From positions 4,397,045 through 4,461,044 of the forward strand of contig CM043959.1 of NCBI GenBank assembly GCA_014529385.2: 64,000 bases of DNA, read 5' to 3'. Made by a program: the position numbers and the translations under genes. Below are positions 42,688-54,575 of the stretch, in pieces. Position 1 is the stretch's first letter, and the number at the start of each line of letters is the position of its first letter. The stretch comes from Adiantum capillus-veneris (Eukaryota > Streptophyta > Polypodiopsida > Polypodiales > Pteridaceae). The notes beneath the pieces were generated by a model, which was not told where the DNA came from, made no database searches, and saw nothing but the letters and a program-made list of their open reading frames with translations.

Positions 42688-44613
42688 TGTGAGGTCCCCA
42701 CCCCGCCGTATCAAACACCGGATCTGATGGTGAACCTGGTGGCCACTAGATCTATAGCGGAAGCAAACAAAGTGGTTTAGGGTTCAGCTAGCGGACGATC
42801 TCTCATCACAAAGTGGGTCGAGTTCGAGCCTCCTAACAATGAGATCTAGCACCAACTCGCAGGGTAAGCGTACTTATCCTATCTAGCGATCCTAAGATCC
42901 ACCTTCCAAGAGGAGAGAAACCTCGAGTGCCTTTTTCCCCATGTTTCAGAGGCACGTACACTTGAGACTTCGCCGCTCTAGGGGCAATGAGTATTACTAG
43001 TATCGATTTTACACATTATGGGGACAAAGAGTTCCCGACCAACCGGGACCACCCTTCTCATAGGCATTGGAAACCTGAGCCAAGCCCCCACTTTCCACCC
43101 CCACACTCACACTTCCTTGTGTGTCCTAATTACTACCACAATGATTGTTCAACATAAACATTCCTTGATTAGATTCCCAATCACAATGTTCATTACGACA
43201 GCCCTTCAACCAGTATTGCAAACGGCAGCAAGACAGAATTCTAGTAAAAATTCTACTCAAACTTATTCATTAAAATTCCAATATTCTGGAGGTACAACAT
43301 CCCCCCTCCAGCGAGAGTTTACTCCTCCCGTTGTCGCCTAGTTGCCCATACAACTAGGTATGTCCACCGCATAGAAAGCAAGACATGGACATTCCCACCG
43401 CATAGAAAGCAAGACGTGGGTTCCCACCGCATAGAAAGCAAGTCGTGGGTAAAGGCCCTAAGCTAGTAACTCTAGCTATTGCGAAATCGTCACGAGCCGC
43501 CCCCTGTGATCAGTAGGGGGATCAGGGTTGATTCAACATTGGAAATAGAATGAACATGTCGAGCTAAATTTTCCCTAGCAGACATTCTTTCTTATTGCAA
43601 ACAGCATACCCATCAATCATTTCTTTCCTACTTTAGACTTTAATGTACAAATGAATTCAATGCCGAGGTTTTCGTTGGATTTCTCCAACATGTTTGGGGA
43701 TATGTTCTTCCCTAGCTAAATGTGTGCAATGTTAAATTAAACAACTGAATAAAATTGTGACCTACCTCTTCCATTTCTTCGTCAATGGCACGTGAGATGG
43801 CCGGTGCTTGTTCGTCCATGGGAGCTTTTCCCTTTCCATTCACAGTGCTCGTTCCTGCCTCGCGGTCGTGGGCACCACCAAAGCGAGTTCTCTTAACCGG
43901 GGCCATTTTACACTCACTACTCTAAATGATAAACTTGAAGAAAAGATCTAAGGTCCGAGAGCATCATAACAAACCAAATGGCAGGTTAGAATCATTAAAG
44001 AATCCTCCTTATGCAAGAGGGTTAGATTCTTCCTTCGAGACCTAGCAATTTTACGGGTAATACTTTACTGTCCTATGGGAACCGGCTCTAAAGTTAATCA
44101 CTTTGTCTTAAATGATTAAGAAATTCAAAATTTTACTAATTGATTTACAAGAGAGATGAAGTAAGCAAGTTCAATCACTTTCCTAGTGCAATTTGAAAGA
44201 TGCAGAATTACCACATGCATAGGTGAGAGAAAATTCTCTTCTTATTGGCCTAATGATGGATTAATTTTTTCCTTAATCACATCTTAATGTGTAAGAAAAT
44301 TTGAATCTAATTAATACATTACTATTGAATGGTAAAAGGGTGAATCTCATCAAATCTACATTATTACCGGCTGACAATTTATTAACTATGCTGCCTAGAG
44401 AGAGAAATCTCTCCTAATCATGTATTAATCATCGATTAAGAATGATGAATGGCGTAATTAGGGACTGAGAATCCTCTTGATTTTTATGATCCAATGAATC
44501 CTCAAGATGAGAATTTCGGCAACACCTCCCTCCTTGCTTCTCTTTCAAAAACTGTGTGTGTACCGGCAGCACCTTCCCAAGGTGTGTGTGGGTGTACTGG
44601 GTGTGTGTGTGAG

Positions 44614-44665
<52 letters not shown>

Positions 44666-45330
44666 CACACCTTTAAATAGACTCCTCAAGGCTGAAAATC
44701 GATCTGGGTTGCTATAAGCATCTGAGTGAGCACTCAGTTAATGCATTGGCAAGTCTAGTTGCCTACCCACCAAGTGTCCAGTTGGTCAGTTTAACTGGCT
44801 CTCACACCCACTCTCTAGCTTGGAAACTTCCCTACAACTCCCACAAGGCAAAAGGGCGCCTCCTAGCTGCTAAAGCTGGCTCAGAGTGGCCTGGAACCTA
44901 CGCACACACAGCCTCGAGCCTCGGTGCCTCCCCGCACAACTTTAGGAAAAATTGGTTTTACGCTTAAACGGGCCATACGAGTCGGAATTTAATGTCGTAA
45001 ATTGCTATACTAAGCTCTAACTAAGGCGTATTGGTCCGAGTACCTGCCATATTTAGCAGCCCTCGGGGTCCAAAAATGCATTTTTTCAAATTCGGGATAC
45101 GTGTGCAGTTTTTCGAGACAGTCAAAACTGGACGGGTCGATGACCAAAAACTTACTATTTTTGGAATTTTTTTACAAAAATTATTTTAATTCACATTTCG
45201 AAGCTTTAAAACATTCTAAACATCATGGCACTGACAGAATTTGGAAAACTGCTAAAAATAGTAACGTTTTTCATTATGTTCATTTCAAGGTACAATGGTG
45301 CTCTTTTTGGTCGGGGTCAGAGACCTTACA
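42688..45330 (-). mobile_element. Solo LTR (about 2.64 kb) inserted in copia element L
   Basis: Ends are TGTGAGGTC and GACCTTACA, inverted with one mismatch, and are flanked by GGAAA (42683-42687) and CGAAA (45331-45335), a 4 of 5 match to a target duplication. Copia coding lies on both sides. On the minus strand there are a TATA-like CTATTTAAAG near 44670, a TG microsatellite (44616-44662) and a short ORF at 43906. No PBS, gag or pol is present, so a solo LTR of a long-LTR gypsy family is the best reading. A three-unit tandem of about 30 bp (CCACCGCATAGAAAGCAAG) lies at 43361-43450. Confidence 0.7.
43712..43906 (-). CDS. Short LTR-borne frame starting MAPVKRT
   Basis: The 64-codon frame is hydrophilic with KGKAPMDEQAPAISRAIDEE; after codon 47 it meets GAG|GTAGGT, a strong 5' splice-site consensus. 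It sits downstream of the LTR's TATA-like box and could be a first exon in the R-U5 leader. No domain is recognised. Confidence 0.3.
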   Translation of the reverse strand: MAPVKRTRFGGAHDREAGTSTVNGKGKAPMDEQAPAISRAIDEEMEEVGHNFIQLFNLTLHTFS

Positions 45331-46029
45331 CGAAAGATCTTAGAAAGTAAGTTCTGAATCCCCAAAATCCAACAAAATTGGAGTTAATTTGTAGAATTTA
45401 TGGACTCCCCAATCAAACTGAAATGTGGGGAGATATTCTATTTGAAAGACAGAGTTGTCACATCAAAAAATAAAATCTTCTAGAATATAAGAAATCTTAT
45501 GGAATGCTATATATCAATGAATAGATTTCAATGAGTACATTCTAAATTTTTGACAAGTTAAAAGATTCGACAAGTTTTGATTTAATTTGTAAAAATTTTA
45601 CCGTGCGCCCGTTCTCGACAAGAGAGAGAAAGTTAAAGAGAGTCCAAATTTTGCCTAATGTGGAGAGAATCCATGGAGTGGCAGGTTGCATGGAAGAGTG
45701 AGTCCTACTAACTCTTCAAATGTATGAAGAAAAGGGAAAGGAAAGGTTGATGATGCCCCTAAGCTATCATATTTGAGCACTAGTCATGAGATGAGAGTGG
45801 TTCTGAGCAAAGTTTAGATGAGGAGTTTGGCATACCCTCTATGAAAACTCCAAGTGAAAGAAGAATGAAAGCAGGGAATAAGGCACCTAAAAGTGATCCT
45901 AGACCACGCAAGTATGAAAGAGTAAGAAATCATGTGCAAAGACTTCCTTATGACACCTTTGTGACTATATAGCAAAGATTATACAGGAGGTAGAACCCAC
46001 ATGCTTTAAGGACGCTTTTAAAGATTAAA

Positions 46030-46820
46030 AATGGTAGTAAGATATGGATAAAGAGATGGCTACCCTTGATGCAAACGGAACATGGGACTCGGTGCCATTA
46101 GCGCAAGGAAAGAAGGCAATTGGATGTAAGTGGGTTTACAAAATAAAGCATAACGCTGATGGTAGTGTGAGCAAGTGCAAGGCCAAGCTTGTGGACAAAG
46201 TTTATGTAGAAACTTATGGGATTGATTATGACGAGACACTAAGAGCATTAGCTAAGATGGCTACAATTTTTGTGTTTATTGCAGTGGCTACCACTTTAAA
46301 ATAGGTGTTGAAACAAAGGGATACATAAACAGTTCTTTTTTGAATGGTGACTTGGAGGAAGTTGTGTACATGGAGTAGCCACAAGGTTATGCAAACATGA
46401 GTTTGTGATCTTCTATGCAAGTTAAAGAAAGCATTGTATGGGCTAAAGTAAGCACCTAGAGCTTGGTATGAGAGGCATGTGGCATTCCTCATTTCATTGG
46501 GCTTTGAAATGTCTAATGCATATCATTCGTTGTATGTATGGAAGAATGAGGGAGGAATTGTGATGATATGCATATATGTCGATGACTTGATTGCTTGAGG
46601 TGATAATGTGGATGAAGTAGAAGGCATACAAACTCTACTTATGCAAGAGTTTGAGATGAAGGACTTGAGAGACTTGTGGTATTTCTTGGGCATTGAAATT
46701 ATTCGCACAGAAGAAGGTGTATGGTTGTCACGCAGACAATATGCCTTGAACATGTTGAAAAAGTATGGGATGGCTAATTGTAAGCCAATTGCGATGCCCT
46801 TAGATTAGAATTTGAAGTTG
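46030..46820 (+). pseudogene. Copia reverse transcriptase, element L
   Basis: Pieces include DKEMATLDANGTWDSVPL, GCKWVYKIKHNADGSV, KKALYGLK.APRAWYE, the catalytic YVDDLIA near 46578, and FEMKDLRDLWYFLGIEI. The YVDD box is intact but stops and frameshifts break the frame. It lies right of the nested solo LTR. Confidence 0.85.
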
Positions 46821-46871
46821 GTGAATGATGTAGGTCAAGTGCTTGAGAATGCTACCATGTAAAGGAAGATT

Positions 46872-47240
46872 GTGGGTATCCAAATCTACTTGACTATCTC
46901 ACGTCCCGACTTGAGCTACACAATAGGATTGGTAAGTCAGTTTATTCAGTCTCCCAACAAACCACACTTTGATGCATTGAGGTGCACGTTGGGCTATGTG
47001 AGTGATACTTTGGACTATGTACTCTTTTATAGGACTGATGTGGAGTTGCAACTGTATGGGTACACATATGTAGATTGGGTTGGTAGCACGTACCATCGAC
47101 AACCGGGAGGATTCATGTTTTCACTGGGGAGTGTTGCTATCACGTGGAGCAGTAAGAATCAACCTACGGTTTCTCTTTTGAGTACAAAGGCAGAGTACAT
47201 GGGTGATGTAGTGGCAACATGTAAGGTAACATGGTTGTGA
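46872..47240 (+). pseudogene. Copia RNase H, element L
   Basis: A 122-codon open stretch with LTISRPDLSYTIGLVSQF, a VDWVGS..HRQPGGFMF segment and SSKNQPTVSLLSTKAEYM. These are copia RNase H hallmarks. The end is reached at a TGA. Confidence 0.85.
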
Positions 47241-47520
47241 TTGCTACTTTAGGACTTTGGAGTACATGTACAGACGCCGGTTTTCATATATTGTGACAAC
47301 TTCAATAGCATACAGTTGTCACAAAACTCCGTGTTTCATGCTGAAAAAAAGCGCAATTGAGATGCACTACCACTTCATTAGAGAGAGGGTCTTAGCAAGT
47401 TACAGCAACCTTAAGTACATGGCAAAGGATGAGTAGGTAGTCCACACCTTCACAAAGGCCCTTAGAGCAGAGACGCTACAACAATTTTGAGCAATGCTTA
47501 GCGTATGAGAGAGGGGTTTG

Positions 47521-47534
47521 AGCTTGAGGAGGAG
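47521..47534 (+). other. Polypurine tract of element L
   Basis: AGCTTGAGGAGGAG ends directly before the 3' LTR. Confidence 0.7.
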
Positions 47535-47886
47535 TGTTGGGATGTCAAGCTCAACATGTACAACTCCTAGATGACTATCGTTGACAGTCATCATCACTAA
47601 TGCACCTTGGTGGATACGTATATCTTTGCTAGTGATACTACAATTGTACTACACTGAGTTGGTCTACCTACCAAAGTGATGGCACACTTATCCTAGTCAC
47701 CTCACTCACTAGCAGTCCACACTAGACCGTTGAATTAGTTTCTTTTATGTTGTATTTTTCCTTATGTTTTGTAGATCTCTTATCTTGAGTTAGCGAAGAA
47801 GAATAAGGATATTATTTTGCCTCCATCTTTATGTGTGTGTCTATGTGATTCCAACAAATTAAGCTCTCCTTTGTATCTCTCTTTCA
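47535..47886 (+). repeat. 3' LTR of copia element L (352 bp)
   Basis: It starts TGTTGGGATGTC after a PPT and ends TCTCTTTCA. Its last part matches 38926-39088. It is longer than the left copy because that one is truncated. Confidence 0.75.
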
Positions 47887-48799
47887 ATAACTTTTTTGTG
47901 TGTGTTTACCAAAAAAATGATCAAAATGGAGCAGCCCAAAAATATATAGCCAAGTATAGTATTTATGTATGTTTTTATATGTTTTGTATTGGACTTTTAT
48001 TTTTTAGATTGATTTTTTAATTGTATTTTGATTTTTCTATTAAAAAGGGTTATAAAGATCAAGCGCAGACTCAGATTGATGAATAGAAGCTATGACATGG
48101 ATCAAGAAGCCATGATGAGTAGGCATGAGTTAGCAGGTTGCCGTGACCGACGTCTGGCTAGCATAGCTATCTGGCACTAACATAATATGTCAATACTCAA
48201 GGAAGTGACTTGGATGGGGCACAGAGACTCTTTAAGGTTGTCACTCCTCAAAAAGTGAACTTAACAAGCAAACCCATCAACTCAACAAGCATCATCTCTC
48301 AATGGTAATAAAATCTATTTATGTCCTTTCTCACTGCTCTAGGTCATCACGTCATTTTGGCACTCGAACGGACTCGAAATGGAACAAAACTTTAAGAGGA
48401 GGTCTAAGAGGTCTAGGGGCTATATCCTACCAAGTCTACTTGCAATCCAACAAGGTACCAATATCACGATACAACAAGATCAAGGTCCTAAAAATTGCAA
48501 CAAAACTATCCAAAAAAGTTTCTCTATGGTCTAGGAACACCCTCCTATAGCACCGTACTAGAAATTTGGGAATTTCGCAACTCGCACTTTTAACAAGAGA
48601 TAAAGTTTTGAGAGCATGGCTTGGAAGATGCTTTCAAGTACTACCTTGTGGAAGTCTTTGGTCTTAAAAAAGAGTTTGAGATTTTTCCATATGGCCAAAT
48701 ATTGAAGACTTTGGTGAATTCCAAATTGGCTTTAAAGTCTCAAACTCTCTAATATGGTTTTCTATGGTCAAAACCCCAAAAAAGAGTGATTTAAGCACT
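47887..48799. other. Non-coding spacer
   Basis: AT-rich sequence with no supported gene. Part may belong to the LTR of element D, whose left end I could not fix. Confidence 0.35.
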
Positions 48800-49253
48800 C
48801 AAATTTGAAGATTAAGCTCACAGACAAGTAGTCGTGAAACCATAGCAAAACTGACAATGCTTAAACTTAATTGAAAGAGCAAGAGAAGAAGAAACAGTGC
48901 AAGTTTTAGAATCAAAATTGGATTACTCAATCACAAGATATGCTGATTACAAGTTGTAGGTCAGAAGTTGCTTGAGCGTACATGCAACAAAGCTCTTTTC
49001 TCTCCAAAAGATAAGTCCCCTTTCACATTAAAGTTAGTGACTTTTATACCTAGGGCTTTCTAAATGGCCAGTGGCCGGCTCACATGGGCCTTTACAGATA
49101 TCATGACAAATACAACTCAGGGAATTGACTTGCTACTCTCGAATCAGGTTTCCACACAATCTAGCTACACTAGCTCTAGAAAATAATAGAGTACAAATGT
49201 GGTGTCTGGATAAGTGTCCAACTAGATGGGCATTTCTACTTTATCTATCAACA
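48800..49253 (-). repeat. Probable 3' LTR (right portion) of element D
   Basis: The right end, on the minus strand TGTTGATAGATAAAG, is adjacent to a pyrimidine run on plus (TTCCCTCCTTT, 49254-49264), a minus-strand PPT. A TATA-like GGTATAAAAG lies near 49040. The left border is a guess. Confidence 0.5.
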
Positions 49254-49264
49254 TTCCCTCCTTT
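49254..49264 (-). other. Polypurine tract of element D
   Basis: On the minus strand AAAGGAGGGAA directly precedes TGTTGATAG. Confidence 0.55.
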
Positions 49265-49432
49265 CTAGCTTGTGTCCTCCCTTGACATGACTATGTGCAA
49301 CCTAGTCAGGTTGTCTTTCAGGCTTTGAAATTGCTTTCTAGTTGTTGATGCTCCCCCCTTCCTTGAGTGATTTATATTTTTTGCTTTCTAGTTGATACAG
49401 AGATTGGCTATAGTGGTCAAGGCAACTTTGCA

Positions 49433-49648
49433 TCATTTTGCGCATTCTCCTCTTTGTTGCCACTTTTGTCTGTGAAGATGGATTTTGATGTGCTTGCCCT
49501 TGTGGGAGTTGAGTTTCTTGGATCGTTGACTTGATGATGGACCTTTTCTATTTGGTTTCATTGCAATTAGAGTTCTCTGCAATATGTCACCGACTTTGAA
49601 GCACCGTGTGAGCCCCTTGTGATTGTTGTCGATAGCTCTCTTCCTCAA
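49433..49648 (-). pseudogene. Possible integrase C-terminus, element D
   Basis: The 71-codon frame has RCFKVGDIL, matching the FKVGDYVL segment of A's integrase, followed by basic sequence. The rest of integrase and all of RT are missing between this and the gag linker near 50000. The identification rests on one motif. Confidence 0.4.
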
Positions 49649-49999
49649 TTTTGTAATTGCTTGTTGTTAAAGGCCATTTTTACTTTCCATTGTTTGACAA
49701 AGCTTTGTTGTGGCCCTTGGAGACCTACAATTGTTACTCAGATTCTTTGATAATTAAATTGGGTAGCAATTTCCTTATAACTGATGTAGAGGGAATATAT
49801 ACAAGAGGGTAGTGATTAATGTTACTAGATTAGGGTCTAAAAATTGGATGAACAAAGAGAAAAACCCCGGTGGAAAAAATTTGCCTTTGTTATACGCTCT
49901 TATTAGAGTTGAGCAATTGTCTTGAAGTGCCTTTTCATGCAAGGTGATTGCTTGGGAGAAACAAAGGAAGACTACCTAATGCAAGTGCCAATTATGAGA

Positions 50000-51740
50000 C
50001 ACTCTATATGCATACAAGAAATTTTTTTACAAAAGCGTGCAGTGTGAAAGATGGAGTCGATGGGTGCTTCAAGGAACAAATGTAGCATGTGTAACATCAA
50101 AGGATGTTGCAATAGCTTCCATGTTTCCAAGAAGTGTTTTTGATGTAGAATCTTCTCCACTCTTACCTAAGTGTGCTCATACTGGCACATGCACTACTTG
50201 CTCAGGGATTTTCAATATTTTTGGCTACATTAGATCTTGAGTTGTCTCTATAAGCCTTTTGCAAAGTTCCATTTCTTTTGTTTCAACCTCCAGATGTATT
50301 GATTATTTTTCAGCCTTGTCTTGTAGACTTGTAACATGGCATCTAAGTGCTCGTTCACTTTCTCAACCAAGACTGAATCCCTTGATGATATTTTGGATGA
50401 TTTTTATTTCTCCGTTCGTTTCTATTTTATTTTCTTGTTTCAACTACTCCCTTGCATGTTGCAACTTGGTTTCTAGGACGGTTTTCTCTTTCAGCCTTTT
50501 TGCTTTCATTTTGTCTTGTTTAGCTTCCCGTGATTTTCTTACAGTCCTCACAGATATGTTGTCAATTTCTATTTGAATAGACAGGGGGTTCCTTGGCAAG
50601 TTTGTTTTCGGCAGCTTCTTGAGATTGAGCTCGAGTCATCACATTTATAGGAACTATGGGTTCTACCTCAGATTCGCTTGAAGAAGGTAGCACTCTAACA
50701 ACGTTCATTGTTGCTTTCCCGTTGTTTTTTAGGTGTTTTGGACAATTAGGGATCATGTGTGTAACTGGACATTTTAGGAAATATCCCAATATCTCTACAT
50801 TCTTTGCCTAATGAGGACAATTTCTTGGCCAATGATTGTCTCCACACTCGTAGCATGGTCCCACTTGTTGTGTAGCTGGTGGTGCAGCCAATGGTTGTTC
50901 TAGCCTGGTTAGAATGGTCTTTGAACATACTCTTGATTGGCTATAAACATTAGCATGTTCTCATCCATGAAGTTCTCAGAGGTTGTGGCACATACACTGG
51001 TTGAGTAGTAGCTGACTAATACTCTACAATCATTCAAACGAGGGGGATGTTTTTCGAGCATGCGTTGTGGTCTTGGCTCAGTGTTACACCATGGGGTGGG
51101 ATGATCCCCTCCACAAGTATCACATCTCCTCAATTGTGGCTATCAAAGATTTGGGTTCTTTCTATAGGCTTGGTTCATTCTTCTCACCACTTCTTCAACC
51201 ACTTGATCCACACTCGGCATGGTAGGATTTTGAACATCCCACTTTGTTGTGAATGCGTGGTGCGGAGAAGAGGCACTACTAGTTGCATTGTTTGCATCAT
51301 CCATCACCTCTCCAAAAGCCTTACAATTGTCAACTAGATATAGAGATTCTCTAGTGACTTGGTCAAATGGCATGCATGCTTTCAAATGTAGGTCCTTTTT
51401 TAGAGTCTCATTCCTCAAGCCCTCAATGAAGAGAATTGATAATGTCTCATCTTGCGGAAACTCTTGTATAGAACACCTCTCTACGTATTGTTTGAAGTGA
51501 AGCAAAGCGTCCTTCATTTTTTCATTTGCTTTTTGTTTGAACGCATAGATTTGCAACACCATGTTGTGCTTGATTCCCCTTTTAGAGAACTCCCATGCAA
51601 ATTCTTACAAAAAATTTTCTATGTGTGGAAGTCAACTTTGTTTAGTGGTTTGAACAACGCCAAGCCCGTTCCTTCCAATGTCAGTCCAAATCCCTTGTAT
51701 TGAGTGTGAAAATTGGAAATATCTTCAACTCTCAAAACAA
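50000..51740 (-). pseudogene. Gag and gag-protease linker, element D
   Basis: Read on the minus strand: capsid pieces (FHTQYKGFGLTLEGT near 51700; IYAFKQKANEKMKDALLHFKQ, LFIEGLRNETLKKDLHLKAC at 51143-51562) are very close to A. Then follow a degenerate knuckle (CYECGDNHWPRNC) near 50850, VINVMTRAQS at about 50640, and a lysine-rich linker with RLIETTQDLM near 50260. Frameshifts and stops occur throughout. The capsid is closer to A than B's is. Beyond 51740 the sequence breaks. Confidence 0.85.
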
Positions 51741-51930
51741 TATAGAATCAAGTCCATAAACCAAGTTAAATGGAGTGATATTTTGAGTTGTTTTGAATGA
51801 AACCCTTTAAGCCCACAGAGCTGAGTAAAGATTTGTCTCTTAGTATGTTCTTCATGAGATTAAACTGGCCGCCTTGTCTTTGAGACTTATGTATAGGAGT
51901 AGGAGGGGATTTGTCTCTTTTTATTCTAGG
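51741..51930. other. Junction of elements D and E
   Basis: It contains the first copy (51874-51905) of a 32-bp word repeated at 52026-52057 inside E. No coding is seen. Confidence 0.5.
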
Positions 51931-52459
51931 CTAGTAAACTCCTAACCATGTCAGCCATCGCAAAGTTTGGTCTTTTGCACAATGGATACCCACTACAGTC
52001 ATATAAGCTTGATTCAAGTAGCCGGCTTGTCTTTGAGACTTATGTATAGGAGTAGGATCCCATCTTTGTTTTTTTATATAGCCTTCCAACCAACAACGGA
52101 CACATAGTTGATTGTTCAATTAGTTGTGGTGCAATTGGAAGTGGGATCTATGAATCTACTTGAGCTATGGTCATCAAGGAGACAAGATTGTCTAACCATG
52201 TTGGAATCAATTCAATGGAGAGCAAATAAGCATCCAGCAAATCATCATCCAATCCTTTTGGAGGCTCCCCTAAAGTGGTCCTTGAAATATGATCTGATTT
52301 TTGTTGATAAATGGTGCCCTTCTTGATGACTACTGTAAAATCAAACTCTTGTAGGATGATAATCCATCTTACAATCCTACTAGTATTACATGGCTTGTTG
52401 ACAAGATAAAGTAGGGCTTGGTGGTCCTCAAAGAAGACAAACTTATTAGTCAATAACAC
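51931..52459 (-). pseudogene. RNase H and integrase zinc module 1, element E
   Basis: 52148-52459 holds RNase H from LLTNKFVFFEDHQALLYLVN to GLDDDLLDAYLLSIELIPTW, including the NKPCNTSRIV residues missing in A. 51931-52119 has NQAYMTVVGIH...LTWLGVY, the first zinc module with the first His replaced by Tyr. Everything downstream is lost. Confidence 0.8.
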
Positions 52460-53939
52460 TCATTCGTTTCATGGTTGTCCATTTTCCCTCAATGGAACAC
52501 CATTCGAGGGTTTGGTTTGTCCCATAGGTTTCCCTTATGGTGGACCTTGTCCTAGCCCTTGCATTGGCATCCTTTGCATGTTGCTCATTATATCATGCAT
52601 GCACTTGAGCATGTCTTTGATGGCATTAACAAGAGCTTCCACAACTGATGCCACATGTGCTGGCACAGTTGATGTGGTATGCTCGCTCAAAATTTCCAAC
52701 TCTGGGCATCTGTCAATGTATTGCCTCATTCAACTTACGCCATCTCTCCTTGTTTTTGTTTGAAGTTGTAGATTTGTGCCACCATACTGTGTTTGATTCT
52801 CATTGTTTAGCAAGCAACAAAAAATCTTATGGCCAATGTTGATTGATAATGGATCCAAGCAGTATGGTCTAAAATCAAGTTAAAGCTTTACCTTCCAAGG
52901 TCATTCCAAACCCTTCAAGCTGAGTATGGAAGTCCGTGAAGCATTTTGCTCTTGGTATTTTCTTAAAGATTGCTAAATGGTCATCTAAATCCCCCAATCT
53001 ACAATATTTATCGACTCGTTTTTTGAAATCAACTAGTTTGACTCTACGATGATGCTCATCATTCGCTTTTGTAGATGGTGTAGTCTCTCTGATTAATCCT
53101 TCAAACCAGTTTTTGGTTAGGTGTGACTCATGTGGTCCCCTTCTGGATCTGACATCACTCTTCCTTGATTTGTGGTGGTTTCCATCATTCTTTCTCAATT
53201 CTCATCATTGAGGTGGCTGCCTCGAGCTACAGTACCCCAATTGTTGGCCATATTGCCAAAGGATCTTTCCTTTGGTCCTTCGTTTGGTTTAAATTTAGGT
53301 CCCATATACAAAATCATCTCCCGGATCAAGTGGCCTTGATACTTAGTTTGTGCAACCTCTTTTGAAGTCATCATAACAAAGTTGTTGTTATAACAATCCC
53401 TAAAGAGATGGATGGGAAGGTCAACTGGGCCTTTCTCCCTGATCTTGAAAATGTACATGATTTTCAAGGGTGGCAGCTATTCGGATTTAGCATGAAATAC
53501 CCATATCAAATTTGTAACATTGTTATCTTCCCAAATATAGACTCGAAATTGTGGGTTATCAATAGGTATGTATTTAAGAGGTTTGATATCTAGACTCTAA
53601 CCTGGTGGTTCCTCCATGGTGGTCATGTTTGCAATCAGTGTGTCAGCTTCCCAGCCCCATTGATCCACCGTGTCAAGATTCTCAACTTTGAGACATTGCA
53701 CTCTGTTTTGGTCCATGTAGAAGGTATCTTGCTTGTTAGCTCTAGCCTCCTCTACAAACTATAGGTAAATCTGAGTGTCATGCTTGTTGGTCTTGTAGAA
53801 GGTCAAAATATCCTTGAACCTGAGAGAGGTTCCCCTTCCCAATTGGCTAGAAAAGGAAGTCATCTCGTAGTTGGAGTAAGTAGCAAGCACTTCCTCAACT
53901 ATAGTTTCTAAAGGTCCCCCTTGGTTTATGCTCTCCTCT
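52460..53939 (-). pseudogene. Gag of element E, joined to RNase H by an internal deletion
   Basis: From 53939 down: N-terminal gag (EESINQ, ANKQDTFYMDQNRVQ, KVENLDTVDQWGWEADT), the MKIMYIFKIREKG and CYNNNFVMM block shared with B, capsid (FTDFHTQLEGFGMTLEGKALT at 52875-53198) and a remnant nucleocapsid near 52500-52729. It passes directly into RNase H at about 52460. Protease and RT are deleted. The left break at about 53939 meets a copia gag fragment. Confidence 0.8.
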
Positions 53940-54575
53940 GCCTGTGATAAATACCATTATCCATATACACATCTCCATGGCCACTAGAATCGAGAGATTG
54001 GTATTGTCTCTTCGATGAACAAAGTGCTAGTAACATCATTGGATGCGATTTTCCCACCAGTTGGAGATTTATTAATGACCATGCTAAACGGATCCCCCAT
54101 GATGATGACAAAGAGCATAGCAAGAAGATGGATTCCATCTCATCATCAAAATTGAGTCCCTTCAAAGTAAGCTATGTAAACAATCTATTGAGATCATTCA
54201 AATGTGAAATGACAGTGCTATCCTCTTTCATGTTTAGACACATAGGTTTCTTTATAAGAAACACTTTGTTTGAAGCATTATTGCGATCCCATGTTGAGTA
54301 TAAAGAATCCTGTAAATCCTTTGCATTGGCCTTGTCCATAATATGAAGAATATGGATTCACCAAGGTGCAAGCAAATAGTCTCCCTAGCACAAGCATCAA
54401 GCTCCTCCCACTAATCATCAATGTATCCACTTTCTTCATGCTCTTTCAACAGCACTGCCGCGATCCTTATTAATCAATATGTCTAACATGCATTGTTTCC
54501 AAATTATGAAGTTAGTGCCATCAAACTTCTTGATGTAATAATTATCTTTCTTAGAAGAACTAGACACACCTACAA
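53940..54575 (-). pseudogene. Copia gag fragment K
   Basis: Read on the minus strand: YYIKKFDGTNFIIWKQCMLD, later NKVFLIKKPMCLNMKEDSTV and GLNFDDEMESIFLLCSL, in the order of copia gag. Stops interrupt it. It abuts the gag of element E at about 53939, so one was inserted into or joined to the other. No protease or LTR is attached that I can see. Confidence 0.75.

Larger units (their letters stand above)
38926..47886 (+). mobile_element. Element L: decayed Ty1/copia retrotransposon
   Basis: The order is truncated 5' LTR, iMet-type PBS, gag, protease, integrase, RT, RNase H, PPT and 3' LTR, the copia order. It cuts off element C on the left, and C does not visibly resume on the right. It is broken by many stops and holds later insertions: a foldback element (about 40245-40604) and a solo LTR (42688-45330). 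Confidence 0.85.

Noticed and set aside
44429-44689. His-Thr-rich minus-strand frame
   Set aside because: It is a translated TG/CA microsatellite in the solo LTR.
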